A stretch of DNA of 64,000 bases, taken from Plasmodium relictum (taxonomy: Eukaryota; Apicomplexa; Aconoidasida; Haemosporida; Plasmodiidae). The position numbers and the translations under genes were made by a program. Positions 40,729-64,000 of the stretch are shown here, one piece after another; the stretch's first letter is position 1; every line of letters begins with the position of its first letter. The notes under the pieces were generated by a model. It did no database searches. It was given only the letters and a program-made list of their open reading frames with translations, and was not told the DNA's origin. The DNA lies in the NCBI RefSeq assembly GCF_900005765.1, contig NC_041683.1, positions 558,001 through 622,000 on the forward strand, read 5' to 3'.

Positions 40729-42092
40729 ATGATAAATTCACTTAGATCACATTTTATGAGAATCGTATTTTGCGTTGGTTTAGTAGTTGTTTTAAAAAAC
40801 TTATTTTTTTTTTTTTACTGGTTACTTAATTATGTAAGATATATTCCTATTTTATACTTTTAAACTTTTTCAACTTTATTTAGAATAAATCACATTATTA
40901 TGTATATATATAACTTATTTATTTATTTTTTCTTTTCTTAGTTAAAATCTAAAATATTTGTAAAAAAGTTGAAAAGTTACGGAAATACAGTTATAATCAC
41001 AGGTTGCACAGATGGTATTGGTAAAAGTTTAACTTATTCTTTAATAAAACAAAATGTAAATTTATTATTAATTAGTAGAAATGAAAGTGAATTAGTTAAA
41101 ATAAAAAAAGATTTGTTAGAAAAAAATTCTAATTATAAAGGGAATATTGATATTTTAACTTTTGATTATAATGAACATAATTTTTCGTCATATAAAATAA
41201 TAGAAGACAAAATAAAAAATTTAGATATTGGAATTTTAATTAATAATGTTGGTGTTTCTTATCCTCATCCATTAGTACAAAAAAAAATATTACCAATATA
41301 AGAAATTAATATATATATATATATTTATGAATACTTATTTTTTTTTTTTTTTTTTTTTGATAGTATTACTATGAAATGAATACGGAATTAATAGAACAAT
41401 TAGTAAATGTCAATTTATTATCTTCTTATTTTATGACAAAATTAGTTTTACCTAGTAAAAATTTTTTTATAAATTATTTTAAAACTCTTTGTTACACTAT
41501 ATATATATTATATATATATTAAAATTCATTAATAAAAAATTTTCTATTTTTTTTTCTAATTTCAGTAATGATAAAAAAGAAAAAAGGATTAATTTTATTT
41601 ACATCGAGTGGAGTAACAGCTTTGAAATCATGCCCATTATACACTATATATTCATCAGTTAAAGAAGCTATTTGTTCTTTTGCTAATTCATTAAGTGTAC
41701 TATATATATAAAATATTAAAAAAATATTTTAAAAATAAATGTTTATGAATGTTTTTATTCAATTTTTTTTTTATTTTTTTCAGGTTGAATTAAAAGAACA
41801 CAATATAGAAGTACAATGTCATATTCCATTATTTATTGTAACAAAATTATCAAAAATAAAAAAACCAAGTCTGTTTGTGCCTTCTTCAGATAAATACGCT
41901 AAAAGTGCTATACAAAAAATGAAAGAAGGAAATGTCTTGTTTTATAATGTTATATCATCTCCCTATTTTTTTCATAAAATTCAAATTTATTTATACAATT
42001 GTATACCAAAATTTCTTTTTGATTCCATTTCACTCTTATCTCTTAAAATTGTTAGACAAAAGGCTTTAAAAAAAATGAAGAAAAATGAATAA
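40729..42092 (+). CDS. Very-long-chain 3-ketoacyl-CoA reductase / steroid dehydrogenase (SDR family), five exons
   Basis: Exons 40729-40833, 40942-41274, 41364-41454, 41566-41696 and 41784-42092 join in phase to 969 nt, 322 aa; introns are 87-111 bp with GT..AG ends. An N-terminal hydrophobic segment (about residues 11-35) anchors it in the ER membrane. SDR hallmarks: cofactor loop TGCTDGIG (55-62), NNVG (136-139), catalytic Ser in FTSSG (190/191) and YSSVK with Tyr205 and Lys209. INNVGVSYPHP, NVNLLSSYFMTKLVLP and CHIPLFIVTKLS align with HSD17B12/LET-767, which reduce 3-ketoacyl-CoA in the fatty-acid elongation cycle, using NADPH. Length (312 aa in human) also fits. The active site is intact, so the enzyme is probably active in elongating host- or apicoplast-derived fatty acids. 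Steroid substrates are an alternative name in the family. From memory it is the counterpart of PF3D7_0422000. Confidence 0.88.
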
Positions 42093-42792
42093 TTTTTAAA
42101 TTAATACATTTACATATATTTGAAAAAAAAAAAAAAAAAATTTTCTTTTTTTTTATTGTATTATTTTTTTATGAAAAATAAAATTCTATACATCAAACTC
42201 ATTACAAAAAAAAAAAAGAAAAAATAACATTTATATCAATATATATGCTGATATTTACATACTTTTAAATCATTAATTAAAATTTTAGAAAAAGAAAAGA
42301 AAATACAATATTGTGTTTATATAGATATTCTTAAAAAATAATATAATTGTTTTTAATTTTATGTTTTATTTATAATTAAAAAAAAAAAAAAAGATTCAAT
42401 AATAAAATATATAAGTAAAAAGATGTGTTAAGTCTTACATTTATTATTTAGAAAGTATTATTAATAAATAGTTAAAACTAATAATATTTTACTATTAATT
42501 ATTATTTAACATTTTGAAATAACATTTTTTAACTGAGTTATTTCTTTTTTTTTTTTTCCTTTTCTTTGGAAAATTCTTATTAATTTATGTAACTTTGATC
42601 TTCTTTATAGATATAAAATGAACTAAATTTAAAATAAAAATTTCTTTTTTAATTTTTATAAAAGAATCTATAATTATAATATATTATAACAAATATATCT
42701 AACTCAATATAAGTAAAAAAAGAAAAAAAAATTAATAAAACAACTTAACATTTTTATATTTATATTTTTGCTTGAATATCTACTTTTTTTTA

Positions 42793-42835
<43 letters not shown>

Positions 42836-43140
42836 TTTATATTATATTTTATACATTGTACTTCATAATAATATTAACATAATAATTTTTAATATAATTT
42901 ATTCATAATTCTTTTAAACATAGGATTTTAAATTATTATTCTATTGTTATTATTAGTTTTTATTATCTTACATTTTATGAGGATACTTATTTTATTTTTT
43001 ATTTTTTTAATTTAGCAATTTCATATTTTTTTTTTTTTCTCCTATTATTATTTACTATTAAATCATTTAATTTTTTTTTTTCTTTTTTTAAATTTTGAGA
43101 ATGAACATTTAGTAAAATATAAAAGTCACATATTTTAAAA
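42093..43140. other. Intergenic region, reductase to p24
   Basis: 1.05 kb between tandem genes, A/T-rich, with a (TA)n run at about 42798-42828. No other feature was seen. It presumably contains the p24 promoter. Confidence 0.55.
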
Positions 43141-44196
43141 ATGAAATTCATTCTTACATACTATTTTATATTTTCTTTGTTTATAATTTTATGTGTAGTA
43201 GATAAAGCAATATCAAAAGGACTATCAGATAATTCTCAAAATAAAGAAAATCAAAATGATAACAAAAATAATTTAAATTCTATTAATGATTTAAATAAAT
43301 ATGATACTTCCACAAATGAGAATAAATCGAATAAGAAAAATAAGAAAAAAAAAGGAACACGTAAGAATTTAGAAGATAATTTAAGTGGATTTATAAATGA
43401 AACAAAAGATAATTTAGATGAAGATAATTTTAATGAGGAATATCTCAAGTTAGAAAAAAAATTTCAAGATAGCATAGAAGAAAGTAAAAATGAAAGAAAA
43501 TTTCCTAGTTCAGATAATAATTTAAATGAAAAAAATAATAAAATGAAACCAGATATTGAAGATTTCCATTATTATAATGATATTGAAGAAGAAATGGAAA
43601 GTGAGGATGACTTAACCAACATTTGGAATAAAAATATGCAAAATTTTGAACCATCTACTTTATTAACTTTTGAGATAGCTGGTAATTCGGAAGAATATTT
43701 ATTTGAAGAAGTAAATAAAATAGATACTTATTTTAGGGGGGTTTTTTATTCTAATAATGAATCCGATGATAATATTATTGAGCTTTTGATATCCGATCCA
43801 GATGGTAATATTGTATATAAAAAAGAAGCTAGTGAGGGTATTTTCTTTTTTTATACAAAAAAAATTGGTGTATATACTCTAACACTAAAAAATAATAAAT
43901 GGATAGGTAAGAAGTTAACTACTGTTGCTATAGGATTAGGAGAAAATCCATCTTTAAGTTCTGATTATGTAAAAGACTTTACAAACTATATTCAAGAAAT
44001 TGTTCATGAAACGAAAAAATTAAAAAATGAGATAAAATATTTATCATCTAAACATATGATACACATAGAAAAAATGAAGAAAATTACAAATAAGGCTTTT
44101 ATATATTGTTTTATTAAATTATTTGTACTTATATTTTTATCTCTTTTTACTATATATTATATTAAAAATTTAGTATCAAATAAACGTGTTCTTTGA
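43141..44196 (+). CDS. emp24/gp25L/p24 family cargo receptor (GOLD domain)
   Basis: 351 aa, single exon. An N-terminal signal peptide (MKFILTYYFIFSLFIILCVV) is followed by about 145 Lys/Asn/Glu-rich residues, then the GOLD domain from about residue 173: STLLTFEIAGNSEEYLFEEV, YFRGVFYSN, IIELLISDPDGNIVYKKEAS, GIFFFYTKKIGVYTLTLKNN. A coiled-coil stretch (ETKKLKNEIKYLSSKHMIHI) and one transmembrane helix (about 320-342) complete the p24 layout. p24 proteins cycle between ER and Golgi in COPI/COPII vesicles and select cargo, including GPI-anchored proteins. Oddities: most family members are near 200 aa and lack the charged spacer, and the short cytosolic tail ends NKRVL, without the common FF or KKxx sorting signal. 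Next to the ketoacyl-CoA reductase, as I recall in P. falciparum. Confidence 0.87.
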   Translation: MKFILTYYFIFSLFIILCVVDKAISKGLSDNSQNKENQNDNKNNLNSINDLNKYDTSTNENKSNKKNKKKKGTRKNLEDNLSGFINETKDNLDEDNFNEEYLKLEKKFQDSIEESKNERKFPSSDNNLNEKNNKMKPDIEDFHYYNDIEEEMESEDDLTNIWNKNMQNFEPSTLLTFEIAGNSEEYLFEEVNKIDTYFRGVFYSNNESDDNIIELLISDPDGNIVYKKEASEGIFFFYTKKIGVYTLTLKNNKWIGKKLTTVAIGLGENPSLSSDYVKDFTNYIQEIVHETKKLKNEIKYLSSKHMIHIEKMKKITNKAFIYCFIKLFVLIFLSLFTIYYIKNLVSNKRVL

Positions 44197-45681
44197 AATG
44201 AAAAGTTATAAATAAAAACAATAAGAAAAAAAAAAAAATTATTATTCACTTATAATTTATGTGAATACCATTTATATACATATGCATTAATGAAATATTA
44301 AATTATTTATATTAATTTTTAATTTTTTTTTTTTTTTTTTTTACTATTTCCAAAACTAATTTTATACAATTAATTTATAAAATATATTGGAACTATTTTA
44401 TATATATATATGCTTCTCTTTTTTTTTATTTTATTTAAATTTTTTTTTATTATAAAATCTCTTTTTTTTATATATTTTAATACACAAGTTTCCATTTATA
44501 TATTTTAGTTACAAAAAAAAAAAATTAAAAATATTAATAATACAGTAGTAAAATTTTTTTTTAATAAATTTTTAATTTATATCAAAAAATAAAAATATTT
44601 GAATTTCACATTTTTTTTTTTTTGTCTTTTTTTCTTTTTCTGAAATATTTAATTATAGATACTTTGTTAAAGCGTTAAATTTTTAAGATAATGTATATTT
44701 TTCATTTATCTACTTGTATTCTTGTCAATTTTTTATTTAACTTTATTTAAAGTAATCAAAGTTAATTTTCTAATGAAAATTAATTATGATTGTTAATTAT
44801 TTAATTATTAAAAGATTTGGAATTATAGACACTGTACAAATTAAAAATTAAAATTTTTCCTTGGATATGCATATATATATAGAAGAAGAAAAAAGAAAAG
44901 AAAAAAAATTTTTTTTTTTTATAACAGCATAGTTACTTTTTAAGATTTATTTTTCATATTCCATTCGAACTTTATATATTAAAAACAACATACCTATTAA
45001 AAAAAGTACATTTCAATTTTTATTTAAATATGATTTAAAAATTATAATACAAGTTTTTATAAGAAATAATTCATTTAATTATATTAACTTCTATGTAATA
45101 TAAAGAAAAAAAAAATTAAAAAAAAGAAAAAAACTAATAAAGCATAAAAAGCAAAATTTGTAGAGAAATCAAATTATTAAATTTTTTTTTTTTTTGAATT
45201 ATTCTAACAATAAAAATATAGTCTAATGAATAAAAAAAAAAAAAAAGAAGCAATGTACAATATCATTATTACAAATAAATACATAAAAATTAAAAATTTA
45301 ACAACAAAATAATTAAAGATTATTAATGTGATAGAAGAAAAGGAAAATTAAAAAAAATTAATTTTAATAAAAATTAAAAAGTTCTTAAAATATATTAATG
45401 TATCCAGAGCATTTATATAACTATGGTTAAGTGTAATAGTTAGATACAAATAGTAATAAAAGAATATAAAATAAAAAAGAAAATAAACTTTTACTATTAA
45501 TTAAAAAAAAAATTTTTTTTTTTTTTTTTGTATTTAAATATATTTTTTTTAATTATCTTTAAAATTTTTTTTTTTTAATAATTAAATTTTATACAACAAT
45601 AATATAAAAAGAAGAAAAAAAAAAACAAAAAATGTAAACAATTTGACAAAAAAAAAAAAAAAAATATGCATTAAAACTATA

Positions 45682-45740
<59 letters not shown>

Positions 45741-46439
45741 TAGTATTACATAAATATTTATCATTTTTTTTTTCTTTTTGCTAATTAAATAAAAAAGCGA
45801 ATCAAACTCAAAGAAAAAAACAAAATTAAAAAATTTTATAAAACGGTTTTCTTTTTTTTCGTTTTGTTAATTTAGTATTTATCTATTTCAATTTTAATTA
45901 TAACTAAAAATTAAAATTTCACCTTTTCATAAGGTGTATTTTTTTTTTTTTTTCTAAATTTTATAAAAAAGATATACTACTCTCCATATTACTGATTTTC
46001 ATAAAACTATAAAGATTATTTTGAATTATATTAATTATATTTTTTTCTTTTAATTAATATTTACTAGTTTTTCTTAGATATATTACATTTTATAATTAGT
46101 ATGCCTTAAAAATTATTATTTTTTTGTTTTTGAAAAGATATTTATTTTACACAAATTTACTAATATATTTACATATGATAATTTACAAAATTATTGTTCA
46201 AATGATATTTAACAATATTCTTCAATAAAACTGTTTTTGTTATAAATATTTCACTTTATGTTAATAATCATATGTCTTATTATTTTAATTATTACGCAAT
46301 AAAAAAATAAATATATCTTTATTTTAATTATAATTTGATTTACTTCTTTTTCTTTTTTTTTTCTTATAATTAAATGATATATTTTATATTAGTATTTATT
46401 CTGTCTATAAAAAGAAAAAAGAAAAAAATTATTTCAACT
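44197..46439. other. Convergent intergenic region, p24 / poly(A) polymerase-like
   Basis: 2.2 kb between convergent stop codons. Dominated by homopolymers and a 52-bp (TA)n tract. No gene or structured RNA was recognised. Confidence 0.6.
45686..45737. repeat. (TA)n microsatellite, 52 bp
   Basis: Uninterrupted TA dinucleotides, about 26 copies, the longest TA tract in the window. Confidence 0.95.
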
Positions 46440-58977
<12,538 letters not shown>

Positions 58978-59079
<102 letters not shown>

Positions 59080-60309
59080 CTTTTTTTTTTTTTTTAAGAA
59101 AGCTTCAATGCCACTGGATAAAGGTTGCTTAAAAAATGTTTTCTTACCAAAATTTTTTTCTATTATATTTTCATTTTTTATTTTAAATTCTGAAAAATTA
59201 TGAATTTTTTTTTCATTAATATAATCAGAATAATATTTGGATTCATTATTATTAGAAATGGAAGCTTTATTTTCTAAATGATTATCTCCATAGACCAAAT
59301 TCATATCAGCTATTTTTTCTTTTTTTTCTAAAAGATTTAATTTTTGCTCATATTTATTAACGAAAGAGCTTTCATTTATTTCTTTTCCATTTTTCATTTT
59401 ATTTTTATCAATATCTTGTTTTGTAGAACAAAAAATTTCATATACATTATTTCCATTTTTTTCCTTAGAATACATTTTTTTTTTTTTTTTATTTTCTCTT
59501 TTTAATTCAAAATTGTTAAATTTGTTAAAATGATTTAAATTATACAAAATTTTGTTAATTTGATTCATTTTCTTTTTATATGTTATTGATTTTAATTTAT
59601 TTTGATTGTTCGTATCTGATAATTGATTGTTTATAATTAAATTGTTATCATTTTTGTCTAAATTATTTAAACCAATACATTTTTCATTTATAATGGTGTC
59701 TTTTGATCTTCTTTTTTTTTTATAATATATTTTATTTGTTAGTTTAATTTTTCTACAAATGTAAATTTTACTATCACTGGCATATCCCTTTCCACTTTTC
59801 TTCTGGTTGATATTATTATTATTGTTGTTTATAAACATGGAATTGACATCATTTGTAATATTATTAACTTTTATATTATTATTTTGAATTTTTAATATTT
59901 TTTTACTTTTTGTTTTATTTATATAATTATTATTTTTTATTAACATTTTTTTTAATAAATACTCATACTCATACATTGAAATTTTTTTATCTAAACTGTT
60001 AAAGCATTTTAAAATATTAGTTATTTTAGATTTATTAAAACATTCTCCATTATTTTTATCTTTTTTAAAACAATTATTCTTATTATTAATGTCATTATCA
60101 CAATTTTCTATTTTTTTCTTTGAATCTTCCATTATAATTTTAATTTCTTCGTTATCATTAATATTATTTGAATTATTATTTTTTAAAAAAATACTATTTC
60201 TTTCAGTATTCACACTCCTTTTTATATTAATATATTTTCTTCTCTTTAAAGAAGAGATATTTTCATTTTCATTAATTTCATGTAAATACATATATTTACA
60301 GTTTTTCAT
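58978..60309 (-). CDS. N-terminal part of the poly(A) polymerase-like gene, frame-interrupted at poly(A)
   Basis: 443 codons from ATG 60309 (MKNCKYMYLHEINENEN), Lys/Asn-rich, without recognised domains; a more regular stretch is KISMYEYEYLLKKMLIKNNN. It runs into poly-Lys and ends SGKD-stop only 14 bases past the downstream frame's first codon. The downstream frame has no ATG of its own there, and both frames read through the A88 run as Lys. One base fewer, or two more, in the run would join them into one protein of about 4600 residues. I therefore read this as the first part of the same gene, interrupted either by a homopolymer error or by a real frameshift. A separate gene is the less likely alternative. 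Confidence 0.65.
58992..59095 (-). repeat. Homopolymer T88-C-T15 (poly-Lys when read on the minus strand)
   Basis: 88 consecutive T, one C at 59080, then 15 T. On the coding minus strand this reads as Lys in any frame. The two open frames of the polymerase-like gene meet here, offset by one base. A tract this long is very prone to miscounting in sequencing and to real length change. Confidence 0.95.
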
Positions 60310-63300
60310 ATTTTTTTTTAATTTTTATTTTTTTCTTTTTTTTTTTTTTTTATTTTTAATTTTATAAAAATAATATTTTTATAAAATTCTAGTATAATTT
60401 CATTTTATTTTTGTTGTGATTTTATATCCTTTGTGATGAGATATTTTCTTTTTAACTTCAAAAGCATTTTTACAAATAAAAGATATCTTTCTCAATTATA
60501 TATTTAATTTTTTTTTACTTTTTATAATATCTTAATAAAATGTTTTTTTTTTTTTTTTTTTTGAATTAATTTTATTTTTTAATTTCATTATAACCTTTCA
60601 AAAATTCTTGGGTAATTATTATGTAAAATTAGTTTTCCATATATTATTATTTTGTAGTTATGTTTGATTCTTAATATTTAGAGTATACTTCATATGAATA
60701 CGCATATAAAATAAAAACATAAAATGATACAATAATATTTTAATAAGAATAAAAAATATATCTAAGTTTTTCAAAAAAAAAAAAAAAGATTCAGAAAATT
60801 TTTCTTTTTATACAAGTATTTAAAAGTGAAAAAAAAAAAAATCGACAATATAATTATGTTTTTACCAATAAATTTTTGCCTTTTAAATTTATAAAAAAAA
60901 AAAAATACATAAAATTTAGTATATGTATTTATAATGAAATATGTATAAGGAAAAAAAAATATTTAATAGAATAAAGTAAAAATAACTGTATCAACTAATA
61001 TAATAGATTATGCATTTTCTACAGTTCAATTAAATAAATATTTATAAATGTAGTACAGTGAGCTAAAAAAAAAAAAATACTTCAAAATTTCATGAGTTTT
61101 AAATGATGCTATATTAATTTTACTTTTTACAAAAATGTTTTTTCCGTGTGTGCATGAATTATGTTTTACTAAATTTTCTATTAAAAAATGAAAGGGGAAA
61201 AAAAAAAAATAATAAAAAAAATAAAAGTCTTTGTTATTAGATCTTTTTTTCTTTTTTTTTTTTTTCATAAAAGAAAAATTACATAAGAATTTTTGTTTTA
61301 TTTGTATTTACGAAAAAATACATATAATAATATAATATTTTATATAACAGAAAAAAAAAAATTATAAAAAATTCTGTATATATATGCTTATTTCTATTTA
61401 TTTTCAAAAATTTAGTTAATCCTTTTAAATAAAAATACATATAAATAGCAAATGCATATATATATATATTAAGAGTTTTAATATATTTCTGTGATTTTAA
61501 TAATTAGATTTGTCAAATTAAAAAAAAAAAAAAAAAAAAAGAAGCTACAGAACTGTATTAAAAAAACACAACACAAACATCTAAAAATATGCATATAGAA
61601 TTCGTATGTTCTAATTATGAGCAACACAAAATATTTGTACAAATTTAAAAAAAAATCTCTTTTCTTTTTTTTGTACAATTAATGAAGAACACTGACTCTA
61701 ATTTACTATTAAAATATTCAAAAGGATTTTTATATGATTACAAATTAAAATATTTCATTTATAAATTTAAATATGTTATTAATTTTTCACATAAATATAT
61801 ATATATATATATAAATAGATATACCATAGAAATACACACAATTATATATATAACGAACGTTAATTTGGAAAAATAAATATTAAAAAAAAATTATCATGAA
61901 AAAAAAAAGTAATTTATGAAAAAATAAACAAAAAAAAAAAAAAAAAAATAAAATAAAAAAAAGAGAAAAAATTGAAACAACTTTAATTTTACAATTAAAA
62001 AAAGAAAAATAAAATGGATTTGTTAAAGCATGTTTTCATTACATGTATTTCAAATTAGGGTATTTTTGTTCTCTGCAAAACAGAATGTCAAAATTTAGAA
62101 TATATGGAAATTTTATTTTTTTTATTTTTTTAAATTATAAAAAAAAAAAATATTCATAGATAACTAATTTTAAATATATTTTAATAAGCAAATAAAAAAA
62201 AAAAGATGTGTATGTATATTGTTTTTTATTAAGCTTTTGTGTACTTTTTTTTATTTAAATATGTGCATATATACATGCATATGTAAATTTGTGTATATGT
62301 ATATAGTTTAATCCTTAAGATTAATTGTTTAGAACTATTATAAGAATGTTCTAATTTAAATTTAAAAAAAAGGAAATTATAATAATTTTTTTTTTTTAAG
62401 CCTTAATTATTAAGAAGAAAAAGGATAAAATAAATAAAGTTCATTCTAAGGTATAATTTATTTTACTAGAAAATGAATTATTTATATTCTTAAACTGAAA
62501 TGTAAATTCATGTATAAAATGTGTGTGTTTATAAATTATTCATTTTTAGTATAAAAAAAAAAATTGTTATTTTTTTATATTAATAAATTAAAAATTGAAT
62601 ATATAAGAATTGTGAACAAATGCATCAATGAATAACTTAACGAAAAATAAAAAAAAATAAAAATTAACACATTTTATTAATTAGAGAATCTAATATGTAT
62701 TTTACATTTTTATAAATTTTATTTTAAAAATATATAATCATTAAAATAAGATGAATTTTTTTTAATACTAATTATATTTCAGTTACATATTTTGTGTGTA
62801 TATAACAAAATTTATGATTTTTAGGATATTGAGAAAAAAAATATATTTACACATTTATATGTATATTTATTTTACTGAAAAAATGTTGCGTAAAGACGCT
62901 TTTAAGTATAGAGTTTTCTACCTTCTTTAAAGGAATTAAAAATTACAAAATATGAACATACTAAGAAAAATGAAAACAAAGAAAGAAAAAAAAAAAATAA
63001 TAAATAAAATTAGTCTAAAAAAAAAAAAAAATAAATACTTTTTTTTATAGAATTTACATTTTTTCATTAATTTAATAGGATTTTAGTACAACATATATAT
63101 ATATATAGATACATTTTTATTTTTGCAAATATACTGAACTACATGTAGACAAATGTTATAAAATTAAAATATGGTAAATTAAAAGAATCTTAATAAAATG
63201 AAAGTAAAAATATATATATTTTTTAATGTTATTATGAAATTATATACTTGGAATCGCTTTACTTTTTTTTTTTTATAAATATGTAATTTTTTTTCACATC

Positions 63301-63844
63301 ATATTTAATTTATACTATTATTAATAAAGAATAGGATATTTCCAAATTTATATTTTTATAAAAAATTATTCTTATTAACAATATCTTAAAAAAATTTTAC
63401 TTTATATTTTATAGAAGTAAAAAAAAAAAAAAAATAAAATATGATATTTAATTTTTTTTTAATGTTATATTAATAATACAAATAATGATAATAAAATCTA
63501 GATATTTTTATAATTAATAAACAGAGTCATGAAAAAATGATATTCATATTTAAAATAAGTTTAAAATTACTTTCTACACAAAAACAAAATAGACGAAATC
63601 TTAATTTTCATACAAACAAATGTTAGTAACAGTATATATTTATTAAAAGATAAAAAAAAAAAAAAGATTTAATGGATAAAAGATACAGTGCGTTGGATTA
63701 AATATATAATTTTACTTTTTTCTTTTTTCAAGATAAATGTAAATAAACTTATTTCTAATTTTTTATATAAATTTCTAAAAGATGTGTAAACATTCATACA
63801 TACAAGAATTAATGAGGTTGTGAAAAAAAAAAAAGTAATAAATA
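60310..63844. promoter_or_regulatory. Intergenic region upstream of the poly(A) polymerase-like gene
   Basis: About 3.5 kb between two tandem minus-strand genes: the 3' UTR of the PP2C-like gene at the right and the promoter and 5' UTR of the polymerase-like gene at the left. Mostly homopolymers. Short open frames at 61026-61268, 61478-61678 and 61682-61876 are low complexity and not supported. A GC-containing hairpin pair lies at 62888-62933 and an inverted repeat at 62329-62354. Confidence 0.55.
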
Positions 63845-64000
63845 CTAATCTATTAAAGGCAAAATAATAATAGTCATATCTTTTACATTACTATTTTCAG
63901 TAGACATATAAACAGAGTGAACCTTATGTATTAATTTTTTTGATGATTCAAATAAAGAATTATTATTTGATTTATTAAAAAGAAACTTAACTAAATTATG
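63845..64000 (-). CDS. Probable PP2C-type (PPM) protein phosphatase, C-terminal end, partial
   Basis: The last 51 codons plus stop (TAG at 63847-63845) of a minus-strand gene that continues beyond the window. The end reads STENSNVKDMTIIILPLID, resembling the closing strand of PP2C phosphatases, where S.DNxTvivv.L is typical; the preceding helix (SSKKLIHKVHSVY) matches the A..L...A helix before it. The usual Asn of DNMT is here KDMT, a modest change. PPM phosphatases are metal-dependent Ser/Thr phosphatases. The catalytic part is outside the window, so the call rests on this short C-terminal match. Confidence 0.5.
   Translation of the reverse strand, partial: HNLVKFLFNKSNNNSLFESSKKLIHKVHSVYMSTENSNVKDMTIIILPLID

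Noticed and set aside
40969-41301. Two separate short dehydrogenase fragments or a pseudogene (40969-41301 and 41739-42092)
   Set aside because: Five exons with matching phases reconstruct a full-length SDR with an intact Ser-Tyr-Lys triad, so the gene is not broken.
61682-61876. 64-codon frame upstream of the polymerase-like gene
   Set aside because: The second half is translated from a (TA)n tract; no leader, domain or splice partner was found.

Overview
The window looks like an internal (non-subtelomeric) chromosome segment of a malaria parasite (Plasmodium or a close haemosporidian). Evidence seen directly: extreme AT content, intergenic DNA made mostly of poly(dA/dT) and (TA)n, Asn/Lys-rich insertions in nearly every protein, long single-exon genes next to genes with short AT-rich GT..AG introns, an ApiAP2 transcription factor, and an acyl-carrier-protein synthase with a leader suited to the apicoplast. 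From memory, the order RIO2 - AcpS - two-domain ApiAP2 ... steroid dehydrogenase - emp24/p24 matches P. falciparum chromosome 4. The internal var cluster that I recall there in P. falciparum is absent, so this is probably not a Laverania species. The very low GC content fits an avian parasite (relictum/gallinaceum type), but that is inference.

Layout, left to right. RIO2 kinase (+, 5' end off the window) converges on a 1382-aa class A FAD monooxygenase (-). A 2.5-kb divergent region leads to a YbeY-AcpS fusion protein (+). A 3.8-kb region with palindromic TGCATGCA lies upstream of a 2634-aa ApiAP2 factor (+). Then come an organellar ribosome recycling factor (+) and a six-exon STYX-like pseudophosphatase (-), an unidentified acidic protein (+), a five-exon 1852-aa coiled-coil protein (-), a degenerate TDP2-like protein (+), a short putative secreted protein (+), a five-exon very-long-chain 3-ketoacyl-CoA reductase (+) and a p24/emp24 cargo receptor (+). 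A very large non-canonical poly(A) polymerase follows (-), in two frames separated by an 88-T homopolymer. At the right edge is the 3' end of a probable PP2C phosphatase (-).

The genes do not form an operon-like unit; they are independent housekeeping and regulatory genes. Functional themes are ribosome biogenesis and recycling (RIO2, YbeY, RRF), apicoplast and ER lipid metabolism (AcpS, 3-ketoacyl-CoA reductase), the secretory pathway (p24) and gene regulation (ApiAP2, poly(A) polymerase). The most unusual content is two apparent pseudoenzymes. One is a STYX-like fold in which both the P-loop Cys and Arg are replaced; it becomes visible only when six small exons are joined. The other is a TDP2-like fold that lacks its final catalytic His. 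No tRNA, rRNA, CRISPR array or transposon was recognised. All identifications are by eye; no database search was run.
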